Assembly (NCBI GenBank): GCA_947088675.1
Contig: CAMUHN010000035.1
Location: 1 to 34,509, forward strand
Direction: 5' to 3'
Origin: an uncultured Roseburia sp.
GTDB lineage: Bacteria; Bacillota; Clostridia; Lachnospirales; Lachnospiraceae
DNA: 34,509 bases
A model generated the notes under the pieces. That model was not told where the DNA came from. It worked only from the letters and a program-made list of their open reading frames with translations, and did no database searches. Each line of letters starts with the position of its first letter. Positions within the stretch are counted from its first letter, which is position 1. The position numbers and the translations under genes are program-made. Shown here in pieces: positions 6,924-14,466 of the stretch.

Positions 6924-8198
6924 TCATTTCCCCTGCAATACTTCGATCGCTTTCTGCAGCTGGTTATCGTATTGTTTTTCGTACTCATCTCCATCGGGAT
7001 TCAGATATTCGTATTCGAGTTCGATATCCGGCTCAATCCCGACACCATGGATATAATTCCCTTTTGGGGTAAAATATTTTGCCGTCGTCAGTTTCACAGC
7101 ATCTCCGTCCTCCAGCGGAAATATATTCTGGACAATTCCCTTGCCAAACGTTTTTGTGCCGATCAAAGTACCATACTCATAATCCTTAATGGCTCCTGCA
7201 AATATTTCGGACGCAGACGCGCTGTCCTGATTGATCAAAACAGCAATTGGCAGATTGATCTGCGTGTCGCCGCTCGACGTATAATCTTTGCGGTTGCCCG
7301 CCTTGTCTTTTACATAGACCAGCAGACCTTCCGGCAGGATATCATCCAAAATTTCCACCACAGAATCCACAAGACCGCCCCCGTTATAGCGCAGATCAAT
7401 AATCAGCGCCCGCACCCCCTGCGACTGCAGGTCCTGATACGCGTCTTTAAACTGTTTTGCGGTATTGCGCTCAAAGCTCTCAATTAAAATATAACCGATA
7501 TGGTCGGAAAGCATTTCATGCGCTACGCTTGGAAGCGTAATGTTTTTGCGCTCGACGTCAAATTCCAGATTTTCCCCCGTGGAAGGACGGTATACAGCAA
7601 GATGAACTGTTGTTCCCTCCTCGCCGCGTATCAGCGTAACCAGATCCGTGACCTCCATCGACGTTCCATCCGTACCGTCCACCGACAAAACAACATCGTC
7701 AACCAAAAGACCGGCCTCCTCGGACGGCGTGCCGTCATATACTTTTGAGATCGTGACAACCATCGTATCCTTATCCTGCTGCAGACCGGCTCCGATCCCA
7801 TAGTATTCCCCGTTTGTACTGATAAGCATCTGCTGATAATCTTCCCTGTTATAGTAGGCGGAATACCGGTCCCCCAGGCCTGCGATCATCCCCTGGCAGA
7901 TTCCGTCCTGCAGTTCTTTTATATCAGATTCATCATAATAATATGCACTGACAAACGCATCCAGCTCTTTAATCTTCCCTTTGACTTCATCACTCAAAAT
8001 CTCTCTGTCAGTTTGATAATTGTTTCGAAATTCAATCTTTTTTCCGGTCAGCGTACAGAGAAAGAACAGACCAATTGACAGTACGGCAAGCGTACCGACA
8101 ACGCCATTGCGTACGCCTCTGCGTAAAATACGCGCATTTTCTTTCTCCTGTTCTCTTTTCGGGTCAAACTCATCCTGCTCTTTTTCCAGTCTTTCCAT
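6924..8198 (-). CDS. ctpA: C-terminal processing protease, S41 family
   Basis: A 424-residue secreted or anchored serine protease. Residues 34-53 form the membrane anchor. A PDZ domain covers about 130-215 (GEYYGIGAGL...PSEEAGLLVDDVVLSVDG), followed by the S41 catalytic domain. The likely dyad is Ser328 in NQDSASASE and Lys353 in TFGKG; their 25-residue spacing equals that of E. coli Prc. Such proteases trim cell-wall enzymes or release signalling proteins. The nearby M23 hydrolase and FtsEX suggest that the substrate is a peptidoglycan hydrolase, which is inference. AGGAGAG precedes the start. A promoter candidate lies at 8229-8259. Confidence 0.93.
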   Translation of the reverse strand: MERLEKEQDEFDPKREQEKENARILRRGVRNGVVGTLAVLSIGLFFLCTLTGKKIEFRNNYQTDREILSDEVKGKIKELDAFVSAYYYDESDIKELQDGICQGMIAGLGDRYSAYYNREDYQQMLISTNGEYYGIGAGLQQDKDTMVVTISKVYDGTPSEEAGLLVDDVVLSVDGTDGTSMEVTDLVTLIRGEEGTTVHLAVYRPSTGENLEFDVERKNITLPSVAHEMLSDHIGYILIESFERNTAKQFKDAYQDLQSQGVRALIIDLRYNGGGLVDSVVEILDDILPEGLLVYVKDKAGNRKDYTSSGDTQINLPIAVLINQDSASASEIFAGAIKDYEYGTLIGTKTFGKGIVQNIFPLEDGDAVKLTTAKYFTPKGNYIHGVGIEPDIELEYEYLNPDGDEYEKQYDNQLQKAIEVLQGK

Positions 8199-8228
8199 TT
8201 TCTCTCCTATCAGGCAGCATTTCTATTT

Positions 8229-8259
8229 ATAATATGTTATCATCCTGCCGATTAGTCAA
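8229..8259 (-). promoter_or_regulatory. Candidate ctpA promoter
   Basis: TTGACT (8254-8259) and TATTAT (8229-8234) stand 19 nt apart, longer than optimal. It lies between the hairpin after the M23 gene and the ctpA ribosome binding site. Confidence 0.4.
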
Positions 8260-8267
8260 ACGATCGG

Positions 8268-8299
8268 CAAAAGAGGATGCCCTGCGCAAAGACATCCTC
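8268..8299 (-). terminator. Intrinsic terminator candidate after the M23 gene
   Basis: GAGGATG (8293-8299) pairs with CATCCTC (8273-8279) around a 13-nt loop, followed by TTTTG on the minus strand. The T run is short, so termination may be partial. Confidence 0.5.
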
Positions 8300-8309
8300 C
8301 CCCCTTTCC

Positions 8310-9521
8310 TCATCCGCCCAGATATGTCCATGGGCTGACATAAACTCCGTTTAAAGAAACGCCAAAATGCAGATGATTTCCGGTTGAAATCCCGGTACTG
8401 CCGACCTTTGCGATCACGGTTCCGGCTTTTACTTCATCTCCGGCCGAAACCAGCAGAGCCGATGCATGCATATAAACCGTATAAAGCCCGCTGCCGTGAT
8501 CTATCATCACATAGTTGCCGGCTGCGCTGCTGTAAGTCGCGGCCCTCACCGTACCGTCCGCCGCCGCTATAATATCTGAACCGCCCGGCGCGCCGATATC
8601 AATTCCCTTGTGATCGGCCGATGCTCCTGTCGTCGGAACTTCCCTTGGCCCATACTCGCTTGTCACACGTGTGCTGCCAGGGCACGGCCATAAAAACGGT
8701 CCGCCGGTATACGTGTGGTTTGCTACGCCCGCCGCCGCCTTTTCTGCTTCTGCCCGCTTGATCGCGGCGATCACTTCCTCCTGGGCCTGAATCTCCGCCT
8801 CAAAATATGCCGCCTCGCTCTGTGCCTGCCCGATATCCACGGAGAGACTTAAAAGCTCGCTTTCCCGTTCCCGCATCATCGCGGCAACCGACGCTTTGTT
8901 ATCCTCAACCGATTGTTTCATCATTTCCAGATCTTCGTAATCCTGTTTGAGCCTCTGCTCCTTTTCGTTGATATCGGCAACGGTCTGCTCGTATTCCGCA
9001 AGCTTTTGCCTGTCATAACTCTGGATCTGAGAGATATAATCGACCATATTCAAAAGATCAACAATATTTTGCGCATTGACAAGCACTTCCATATAAGAAC
9101 GGTGTGAATTTTCATACATATACTGAATCCGCACTTTCATATCCTCATATTGCTGCTCTTCTTTTAATTTTGCTGCCATAAGCGCCTCCCTTGCAGCAAG
9201 AATTTCCTCGTTTTTTTGCGTAAGCTCATTTTCCAGCTCCTCAATGCGCGCCGAAATACCAACAAGCTGCCTGTTTAATTCGACAATTTTGTCCTCCACA
9301 TTTCCTTTCGTCTGTTTCAATTCGGAAATCGTCTGTTGTACCAGAGACAACTCGCTTTCCAATTCTTCTTTTTCTTTTTCAGCATTTTTTAAAGACGCCG
9401 ATTTTTTTGGAGATACATTTTTTTTCGATGATGCCGATGCCGGCGCCGTCATGCAGATCAGCAAAAACAGAATGCTAAGAACTGCCAAACGCTTTTTCCG
9501 TAATTTTGCTTTTTCAGTCAT
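8310..9521 (-). CDS. Coiled-coil M23 peptidoglycan endopeptidase
   Basis: A 403-residue secreted protein. It has a signal peptide at 1-30, a long coiled coil from about 42 to 260 rich in Glu/Lys/Gln heptads, and a LytM/M23 domain at about 285-400. The zinc ligands HxxxD (HKGID) and HxH (HLHFG) are present, so the domain should be catalytically active, unlike the degenerate LytM domains of E. coli EnvC and NlpD. It lies 7 nt after ftsX. The coiled coil plus hydrolase next to ftsEX is the expected layout of a FtsEX-activated septal hydrolase (compare EnvC, PcsB, CwlO). No gene symbol is assigned because orthology is not certain. Confidence 0.92.
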   Translation of the reverse strand: MTEKAKLRKKRLAVLSILFLLICMTAPASASSKKNVSPKKSASLKNAEKEKEELESELSLVQQTISELKQTKGNVEDKIVELNRQLVGISARIEELENELTQKNEEILAAREALMAAKLKEEQQYEDMKVRIQYMYENSHRSYMEVLVNAQNIVDLLNMVDYISQIQSYDRQKLAEYEQTVADINEKEQRLKQDYEDLEMMKQSVEDNKASVAAMMRERESELLSLSVDIGQAQSEAAYFEAEIQAQEEVIAAIKRAEAEKAAAGVANHTYTGGPFLWPCPGSTRVTSEYGPREVPTTGASADHKGIDIGAPGGSDIIAAADGTVRAATYSSAAGNYVMIDHGSGLYTVYMHASALLVSAGDEVKAGTVIAKVGSTGISTGNHLHFGVSLNGVYVSPWTYLGG

Positions 9522-9528
9522 TGCTTTT

Positions 9529-10437
9529 TTATACCTTTAAGTGTTTGCGAATTGTGATACGGCTTCCGAGCAGGCCGATACCCACTCCAAGGATCAATCC
9601 TACGGGGATCAATATATGAAATACTTCCTTTGCACTTAAAAAATTTAACATTCTGCCAATGACACTGAACTCTCCGGAGATATACTGGATGATTTTGTCA
9701 TAGACAAGATATAAAATCCCAAGCGGTATCAGCGCTCCGATAATCCCGATTAATATTCCCTCAACAACAAAAGGCGCCCGCACAAAATAATCCGACGCAC
9801 CGATCAGCTTCATAATTCGTATCTCCTCCTTGCGCGCTGCAACGCCCGCTGCAACGGTTGAACTGATCAAAAAAACTGCCACGCAGAGCAAAACGAGAAT
9901 AATCCCCGCCGATATGTAACCCACCAGACTGTTAAAATCCGTCAGCGTCGCCGCTATTTCCTTGGACTCCTTGACTTCACGCACTCCCTCAACTGATTTT
10001 AAGAATGTCACCAGCGTATTCTGCATCGAAATGTCATTCATGTAAATTGCATAGCTTGCACAGTTTGCCAGCGGATTATCCCCGGCAAAACTTGACGCAG
10101 CCTGTTCATTTCCCTCAAAATAAACATCCTTAAAACTGTCCCAGGCCTCCTGCGCGGAAGTAAATTTATATTCGGAAACTTCCACTCTCTCGTCCAAAAG
10201 TTCTCCGATTTCTTCGATTCGCTGATCGGAAATGCCCGGTTCAAACAAAACTGTAACCGCAACCTGCGACTCCGCATCCTTTACCATGGATTGAAAATTG
10301 ACAACAATCATATAAAAAAGTCCAAAAAGAAAGATACATGCAGTCATTGTAGCAACCGATGCAAGCGAAGATGTCTTTTTTCGCCAGATATTGACGATCC
10401 CCTGCTGAATCGTATAAAAGAAAGTACTAATCCTCAT
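9529..10437 (-). CDS. ftsX: Cell division ABC transporter permease FtsX
   Basis: A 302-residue membrane protein with the FtsX layout: helix 1 at about 22-42, an extracytoplasmic domain at about 45-170, and three C-terminal helices (about 174-196, 226-248 and 272-294). The GVAARKEEIRIMKLIGASDYFVRAPFVVEG segment is the family coupling signature. It overlaps ftsE by 4 nt (ATGA), so translation is coupled. FtsX passes FtsE ATPase movement across the membrane to a hydrolase, most likely the M23 protein encoded just downstream. Confidence 0.96.
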   Translation of the reverse strand: MRISTFFYTIQQGIVNIWRKKTSSLASVATMTACIFLFGLFYMIVVNFQSMVKDAESQVAVTVLFEPGISDQRIEEIGELLDERVEVSEYKFTSAQEAWDSFKDVYFEGNEQAASSFAGDNPLANCASYAIYMNDISMQNTLVTFLKSVEGVREVKESKEIAATLTDFNSLVGYISAGIILVLLCVAVFLISSTVAAGVAARKEEIRIMKLIGASDYFVRAPFVVEGILIGIIGALIPLGILYLVYDKIIQYISGEFSVIGRMLNFLSAKEVFHILIPVGLILGVGIGLLGSRITIRKHLKV

Positions 10438-11198
10438 CGTTCAGCGTCACCTCCGTCATCCGCCCCGCCAAAACTGTTCGAGAAAAATTCATCCTCCTGT
10501 TCATCAAAAATATCAAACGAGACATCGCCGTCCTCATTCCTGCTGTCGCCGACTACCACCCCGCGGTGAATCGTAATCACACGTTTGTCCATTGCCTTAA
10601 CAATTTCCAGATTGTGCGTAACAACGATTACTGTCGTACCTGTTCTGTTGATCTCATCCATCAGATTCATAATTTCCCATGCGTTATTGCTGTCCAGATT
10701 ACCGGTTGGCTCATCGGCAAGCAGAATGCGCGGCTTATTGATCAGTGCTCTTGCAATTGCAACGCGCTGCTGCTCTCCGCCGGAAAGCTGCTGCGGACGC
10801 GAACGGTATTTTGCGGCGAGCCCTACCATCGAGAGCATACTCGGTACGTTTTTTCGAATAGAACGTCCCGATTCCCCGATGACTTTCTGAGCGAATGCAA
10901 CATTGTCATATATATTTCTGTCCTTTAACAGAAGGAAATCCTGAAACACAACGCCGATATTGCGCCGAAATTTCGGAATCTGCCTTCTCTTTATTTTGTT
11001 TAACTTTCTGCCGTTTACCGTAATTACACCGGACGTCGGTTCCAGTTCTTTTAACAGAAGCTTAATCAGCGTTGATTTTCCCGAACCGCTGTCGCCTACA
11101 ATAAATACAAATTCACCCGCGTCTATGCTCAGATTCACGTCATTGAGTGCAGGAACCCCTGCTGAATATGCCTTGCTGACATGTTCCAACTCTATCAT
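10434..11198 (-). CDS. ftsE: Cell division ATP-binding protein FtsE
   Basis: A 254-residue ABC ATPase with Walker A GDSGSGKST (35-43), signature LSGGEQQ (138-144) and Walker B ILLADEP (158-164). It pairs with FtsX to control peptidoglycan hydrolysis at division. It is longer than the usual FtsE of about 228 residues because of an acidic C-terminal tail of about 28 residues (DIFDEQEDEFFSNSFGGADDGG). The start at 11198 follows AGAAAGGC and lies 12 nt after the upstream CdaR-type gene. The tail's role is unknown. Confidence 0.96.
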   Translation of the reverse strand: MIELEHVSKAYSAGVPALNDVNLSIDAGEFVFIVGDSGSGKSTLIKLLLKELEPTSGVITVNGRKLNKIKRRQIPKFRRNIGVVFQDFLLLKDRNIYDNVAFAQKVIGESGRSIRKNVPSMLSMVGLAAKYRSRPQQLSGGEQQRVAIARALINKPRILLADEPTGNLDSNNAWEIMNLMDEINRTGTTVIVVTHNLEIVKAMDKRVITIHRGVVVGDSRNEDGDVSFDIFDEQEDEFFSNSFGGADDGGDAER

Positions 11199-11210
11199 AC
11201 GTCTGCCTTT

Positions 11211-12299
11211 CTAATAATCCATTGACTCCATGTACTTCATATATTTTACAACCATCAGTGCAATTTTAAAAGTGATCGCATCTTCAAAAATCCGCAGATC
11301 AAGACCGGTAAATTTCTGAAGTTTATCCAGACGGTAAACAAGCGTATTTCTGTGAATATAGAGCTGTCTTGACGTCTCTGACACGTTCAGGCTGTTCTCA
11401 AAAAATTTATTGATTGTTACAAGCGTCTCCTCGTCAAAATCATCCGGCGACTTTCCGTCAAAGATCTCCCGGATAAACATCCGGCAAAGCGGAATCGGCA
11501 GCTGATAAATCAGACGTCCGATCCCCAGCGTCGAATAGGCGATAATTTTTTTCTCCTCAAAAAAGATTTTTCCCACGTCAAGCGCCATACGAGCCTCTTT
11601 GTAAGAGCGCGATACTTCTTTGATCTCTCCTACTATAGTTCCGTATGCGACATGAACCTCATTGTCCGCATCTGAATGAAACAGATTTACAATCGCTTCC
11701 GCTGTCTTGTCTAACTCTGCATATCCCTCGTGATCAGCAACCTCTCGTACTACGATAATATTTTTTTCATCTACAGCCGTCACAAAGTCTTTTGTCTTCG
11801 CGCCAAAGATGCTGCGGATTTTCTCCAGCTCGTTTGTCTCCTTTTCCCTGTTTACCTCCACAATAAACACGACCCTGCGCACCTCTGTGTCAATGTGCAG
11901 TTTTTTTGCGCGATTATAGATATCGACCAGCAAAAGGTTATCGAGCAAAAGATTTTTGATAAAATTGTCCTTGTCAAACCTCTCCTTATATGCTACCAGA
12001 AGATTCTGTACCTGAAAACTGGCAATTTTTCCCACCATATAAACATCGTCGCCGTCGCCGCTTGCCAGCAGCACATATTCCAGCTGATGCTCGTCAAATA
12101 CTTTAAAAAATTGAAATCCGTTTACCAGCTGACTGTCTGCGGGAGAATCAACAAACGCCTGCGCAGGCTCTATGTACTGATCCGCCTCGGAAAAAGTTGT
12201 TGCGACAACTTTGCCTTCCGCATCGATCACACACAGATCAATCCTTGTAATTCCTTTCAAACCGTCAATTGTATTCTGAAGTATCTGATTTGAAATCAT
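11211..12299 (-). CDS. CdaR/PucR-type transcriptional regulator
   Basis: A 362-residue cytosolic regulator. The N-terminal part (about 1-130) resembles the sugar-diacid-recognition domain of CdaR, with LQNTIDGLKGITRIDLCVIDAEGKVVATT. The middle (about 140-250) is a GGDEF-like fold common in this family. The C-terminus is the PucR helix-turn-helix (FFENSLNVSETSRQLYIHRNTLVYRLDKLQKFTGLDLRIFEDAITFKIALMV). The start at 12299 follows AAGGAG; an upstream extension to 12392 is hydrophobic, poorly conserved and lacks a ribosome binding site. It lies directly before ftsE, which is unusual for a metabolic regulator and may mean it controls this operon. Its ligand is unknown. Confidence 0.88.
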   Translation of the reverse strand: MISNQILQNTIDGLKGITRIDLCVIDAEGKVVATTFSEADQYIEPAQAFVDSPADSQLVNGFQFFKVFDEHQLEYVLLASGDGDDVYMVGKIASFQVQNLLVAYKERFDKDNFIKNLLLDNLLLVDIYNRAKKLHIDTEVRRVVFIVEVNREKETNELEKIRSIFGAKTKDFVTAVDEKNIIVVREVADHEGYAELDKTAEAIVNLFHSDADNEVHVAYGTIVGEIKEVSRSYKEARMALDVGKIFFEEKKIIAYSTLGIGRLIYQLPIPLCRMFIREIFDGKSPDDFDEETLVTINKFFENSLNVSETSRQLYIHRNTLVYRLDKLQKFTGLDLRIFEDAITFKIALMVVKYMKYMESMDY

Positions 12300-12451
12300 A
12301 TATTCTGCTCCTTCTTGATGCCTGAAAAATAGCTCTGTCACTACGCAATTTATTTTAATGCAAAACAACAAAAAAAGAAAGAGGTAATACATAAAATTCA
12401 GACATTTTTATGCAATTTTGCGACCGTTCACACCGTTTTCCGCATCCCCGT

Positions 12452-13315
12452 TTAAAGCGAGGTAAGAAATCCTTCCCCAAAAACTTCCCTCGCATCCGAA
12501 ACAATGACAAACGCTTTGGAATCGACTTGTGCCACAATCTCTTTTACCCTGATAATTTCTTTTTTGGAGACAACGCAGTAAAGCATACACTTTTTCTCGC
12601 CCGAATACATCCCGGACACGGAAAGCCCTGTGACGCCGCGATTTAACTCCTGCATAATACGCTTTGCCACAAGTTCGTACTGATCGGTTATAATATATGC
12701 GGCTTTGGAGAATTTAAGGCCTTCTAAAATCGTATCGGATACTTTGCTGGTCACAAAAATTGCCACAAGAGCATAGAGCGCTTCATGCAGGCCAAAGAAG
12801 TACAGACCTGTCAATATAATAATTCCGTCCAGCAGAAGCATTATCTGTATGATAGAATATTGTTTCAGATAATGATGCAAAATGGACGCTACCATATCGG
12901 TACCGCCGGTCGTCGCTTTTGCAAGCAGCACAAATCCAAGGCCTGCGCCATAAATCAATCCGCCGAAAATCACCGCAAGCGCAAAATCTCCCTGCGCAAA
13001 ATCGCGCATCGGAATAAAATACAGCCATACCGACAGCAGAACGGTTCCAAAAAAGGCTCTCTGCACAAATTGTTTTCCTTTGATAAAATATCCTGCGACA
13101 AATACAGGAATGTTTAAAACCGCATTTGTAAACCAAAGCGGTATTCCACCCGCATACAATCCCTCGCTGATTTTCTTTACAATAATTGAAATTCCCACAA
13201 AACCGCCCGTGACAAGATTCATCGGATCGTAGATACACTGGATTCCAAATGCCATCATACCGGTCCCCACAACCAAAAGCAGATAATCGAAAAACATTGT
13301 ATGGCGTATCCGCAT
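12452..13315 (-). CDS. YitT family membrane protein (DUF2179)
   Basis: A 287-residue protein with about five membrane helices in residues 1-175 (FDYLLLVVGTGMMAFGIQCIYDPMNLVTGGFVGISII...), including the conserved GGLIYGAGLGFVLLAKATTGGTDMVA. A cytosolic DUF2179 domain follows (GLSVSGMYSGEKKCMLYCVVSKKEIIRVKEIV...). Substrate and function of YitT proteins are not established. It starts 2 nt after the stop of the WecG-like gene, with GAGG inside that gene's end, so the two are cotranscribed. Confidence 0.9.
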   Translation of the reverse strand: MRIRHTMFFDYLLLVVGTGMMAFGIQCIYDPMNLVTGGFVGISIIVKKISEGLYAGGIPLWFTNAVLNIPVFVAGYFIKGKQFVQRAFFGTVLLSVWLYFIPMRDFAQGDFALAVIFGGLIYGAGLGFVLLAKATTGGTDMVASILHHYLKQYSIIQIMLLLDGIIILTGLYFFGLHEALYALVAIFVTSKVSDTILEGLKFSKAAYIITDQYELVAKRIMQELNRGVTGLSVSGMYSGEKKCMLYCVVSKKEIIRVKEIVAQVDSKAFVIVSDAREVFGEGFLTSL

Positions 13316-13317
13316 AG

Positions 13318-13989
13318 CTACCTCATTTCTTCATATTGATTGATCGTGTTTTTAAAACGGCTGATCTGCATTTTCCCCTGGAAAAAAGCTCTGACGCCTG
13401 TCTTCGCATTTCCGATCTCCTTTGACCCCAAACCGCACCAGACGTTTGCATTAATTTTATCTTTGTGTTCAGCCAGAAAATGTTCCTGATACGGACTTGG
13501 AAGAACCGAAAGAACAACATCCGGCGTCGTAACGTTCATATCGTTGATCACCGCTTCCGCATCCCCGCCGCAATGTTCCATTGCATACTCTCCGGCAAAC
13601 AACAGCTTCGGAAATTTCTGCATCATTATATCCCTGCACTCCGCAAGCTGTTCTGACGTCTGCCCAAGTAAAAAAATTCTTTTTTTATTGCGTTCCAGCC
13701 GTTTGAAAAATTCGGACAGAAAGTCGTTGTCCTTAACCTCCCGCAGCCGCTGCGCGTCGTTGATACCCATCGCCTGCAAGATCTGTTTCTCGCCCACCAC
13801 CGTCAGGTTTAACGCTGACAGCGTATCCTTTAAAACGCTGTCCGTCTGTGCATCCATCAACATCTGCATCGTAATGCACTCAATCGTATTCAACGTCTGA
13901 TCTTCCAGAAAAACCTCCACCTGGCGGATTGCTTCCCTGACTGTGTAATTATCAAGTTCAATTCCCAATACTTCAATTCGTTTAATCAT
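13318..13989 (-). CDS. Divergent WecG/TagA/CpsF-family protein
   Basis: A 223-residue protein that fits the WecG/TagA fold family: an N-terminal IEVLGIELDNYTVREAI, a central RIFLLGQTSEQLAECRDIMMQKFP, and a late VVLSVLPSPYQEHFLAEHKDKINANVWCGLGS. Canonical members transfer ManNAc(A) to lipid-linked sugars. Two expected active-site positions look altered. The TxN motif reads TMQ, and the PDG motif carrying the catalytic Asp reads GEK. The C-terminal membrane-binding Arg-rich part is also short. It may therefore have lost or changed activity. Promoter TTGCAA-17 nt-TATACT lies at 14036-14064. YitT follows directly. Confidence 0.75.
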   Translation of the reverse strand: MIKRIEVLGIELDNYTVREAIRQVEVFLEDQTLNTIECITMQMLMDAQTDSVLKDTLSALNLTVVGEKQILQAMGINDAQRLREVKDNDFLSEFFKRLERNKKRIFLLGQTSEQLAECRDIMMQKFPKLLFAGEYAMEHCGGDAEAVINDMNVTTPDVVLSVLPSPYQEHFLAEHKDKINANVWCGLGSKEIGNAKTGVRAFFQGKMQISRFKNTINQYEEMR

Positions 13990-14035
13990 GTTACACCTGT
14001 ATTATTTCTATTGTTCTTCAAAAATATACCCGAAT

Positions 14036-14064
14036 AGTATAGCAAACCGATTGTTTAATTGCAA
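14036..14064 (-). promoter_or_regulatory. Promoter of the WecG-like/YitT operon
   Basis: TTGCAA (14059-14064) and TATACT (14036-14041) are 17 nt apart, with about 40 nt from the predicted start of transcription to the ATG. Confidence 0.6.
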
Positions 14065-14168
14065 GTTTTTCCATATTTAATTCATAAAATATACCAGATT
14101 TTACAAAAATTACCAAAACATTTGTTCTGTTTTTTATTTTTGCTGCATTGCAAAATTTCGTTTTATTT

Positions 14169-14238
14169 TGTGGATAATGTGTATAACTTCGTGTATAACT
14201 CATTTTTTTGCTGTTTTAATGCTGTTCTTTGTGGATAA
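14169..14238 (+). promoter_or_regulatory. DnaA-box cluster
   Basis: Four 9-mers read in the same direction: TGTGGATAA (14169-14177), TGTGTATAA directly abutting (14178-14186), CGTGTATAA (14190-14198, one mismatch) and TGTGGATAA (14230-14238). The first, second and fourth fit the consensus TTATNCACA on the opposite strand. It is not next to dnaA, so a titration or regulatory site is more likely than an origin. Confidence 0.6.
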
Positions 14239-14249
14239 ATATGTGAATA

Positions 14250-14336
14250 CAGGAAGAAAATTTCTGTAGTATTTGTCGATTCGTACAATTTTTTGTGAAC
14301 TGTGTACAAAAAATAATCAGGAAGAAATTTCCTGTA
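14250..14336. repeat. Two copies of a 19-bp palindromic motif
   Basis: CAGGAAGAAAATTTCTGTA (14250-14268) and CAGGAAGAAATTTCCTGTA (14318-14336) differ only in the centre. Both have CAGGAA/TTCCTG-type dyad symmetry. Between them lies TTTTTTGT-9 nt-ACAAAAAA. They may be protein-binding sites. Confidence 0.6.
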
Positions 14337-14381
14337 AAGATTAAGGTACTTCTGACACCCTGATTCTGTAAAACAACAACA

Positions 14382-14446
14382 GACTGCCGGAATATGGCAG
14401 CGTTCTCACAAAATATTCGATACGCTGCTGCCATATTCCGGCAGTC
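14382..14446 (-). terminator. Long terminator hairpin after the NlpC/P60 gene
   Basis: An 18-bp perfect stem (TGCCATATTCCGGCAGTC at 14429-14446 with its complement at 14382-14399) continues through a small bulge into GCG/CGC around a 20-nt loop. On the minus strand it is followed by TGTTGTTGTTTTAC. The stem is much longer than most intrinsic terminators. Confidence 0.6.
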
Positions 14447-14466
14447 CTATTTCTATAAATAGAGAA

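Larger units (their letters stand above)
13990..14466. other. AT-rich intergenic region with DnaA boxes and palindromes
   Basis: A 477-bp gap with no convincing gene. From low to high coordinate it contains the promoter of the WecG-like gene (14036-14064), an AT-rich stretch (about 14065-14165), four DnaA-box-like 9-mers (14169-14238), two near-identical 19-bp palindromic motifs (14250-14268 and 14318-14336), and the long terminator hairpin of the NlpC/P60 gene (14382-14446). Confidence 0.8.

Noticed and set aside
12300-12392. Hydrophobic N-terminal extension making the CdaR-type regulator a membrane protein
   Set aside because: No ribosome binding site there, whereas AAGGAG precedes the ATG at 12299.
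14169-14238. Replication origin
   Set aside because: DnaA boxes and AT-rich DNA are present, but dnaA, dnaN, rpmH and a switch in gene strand are all absent.
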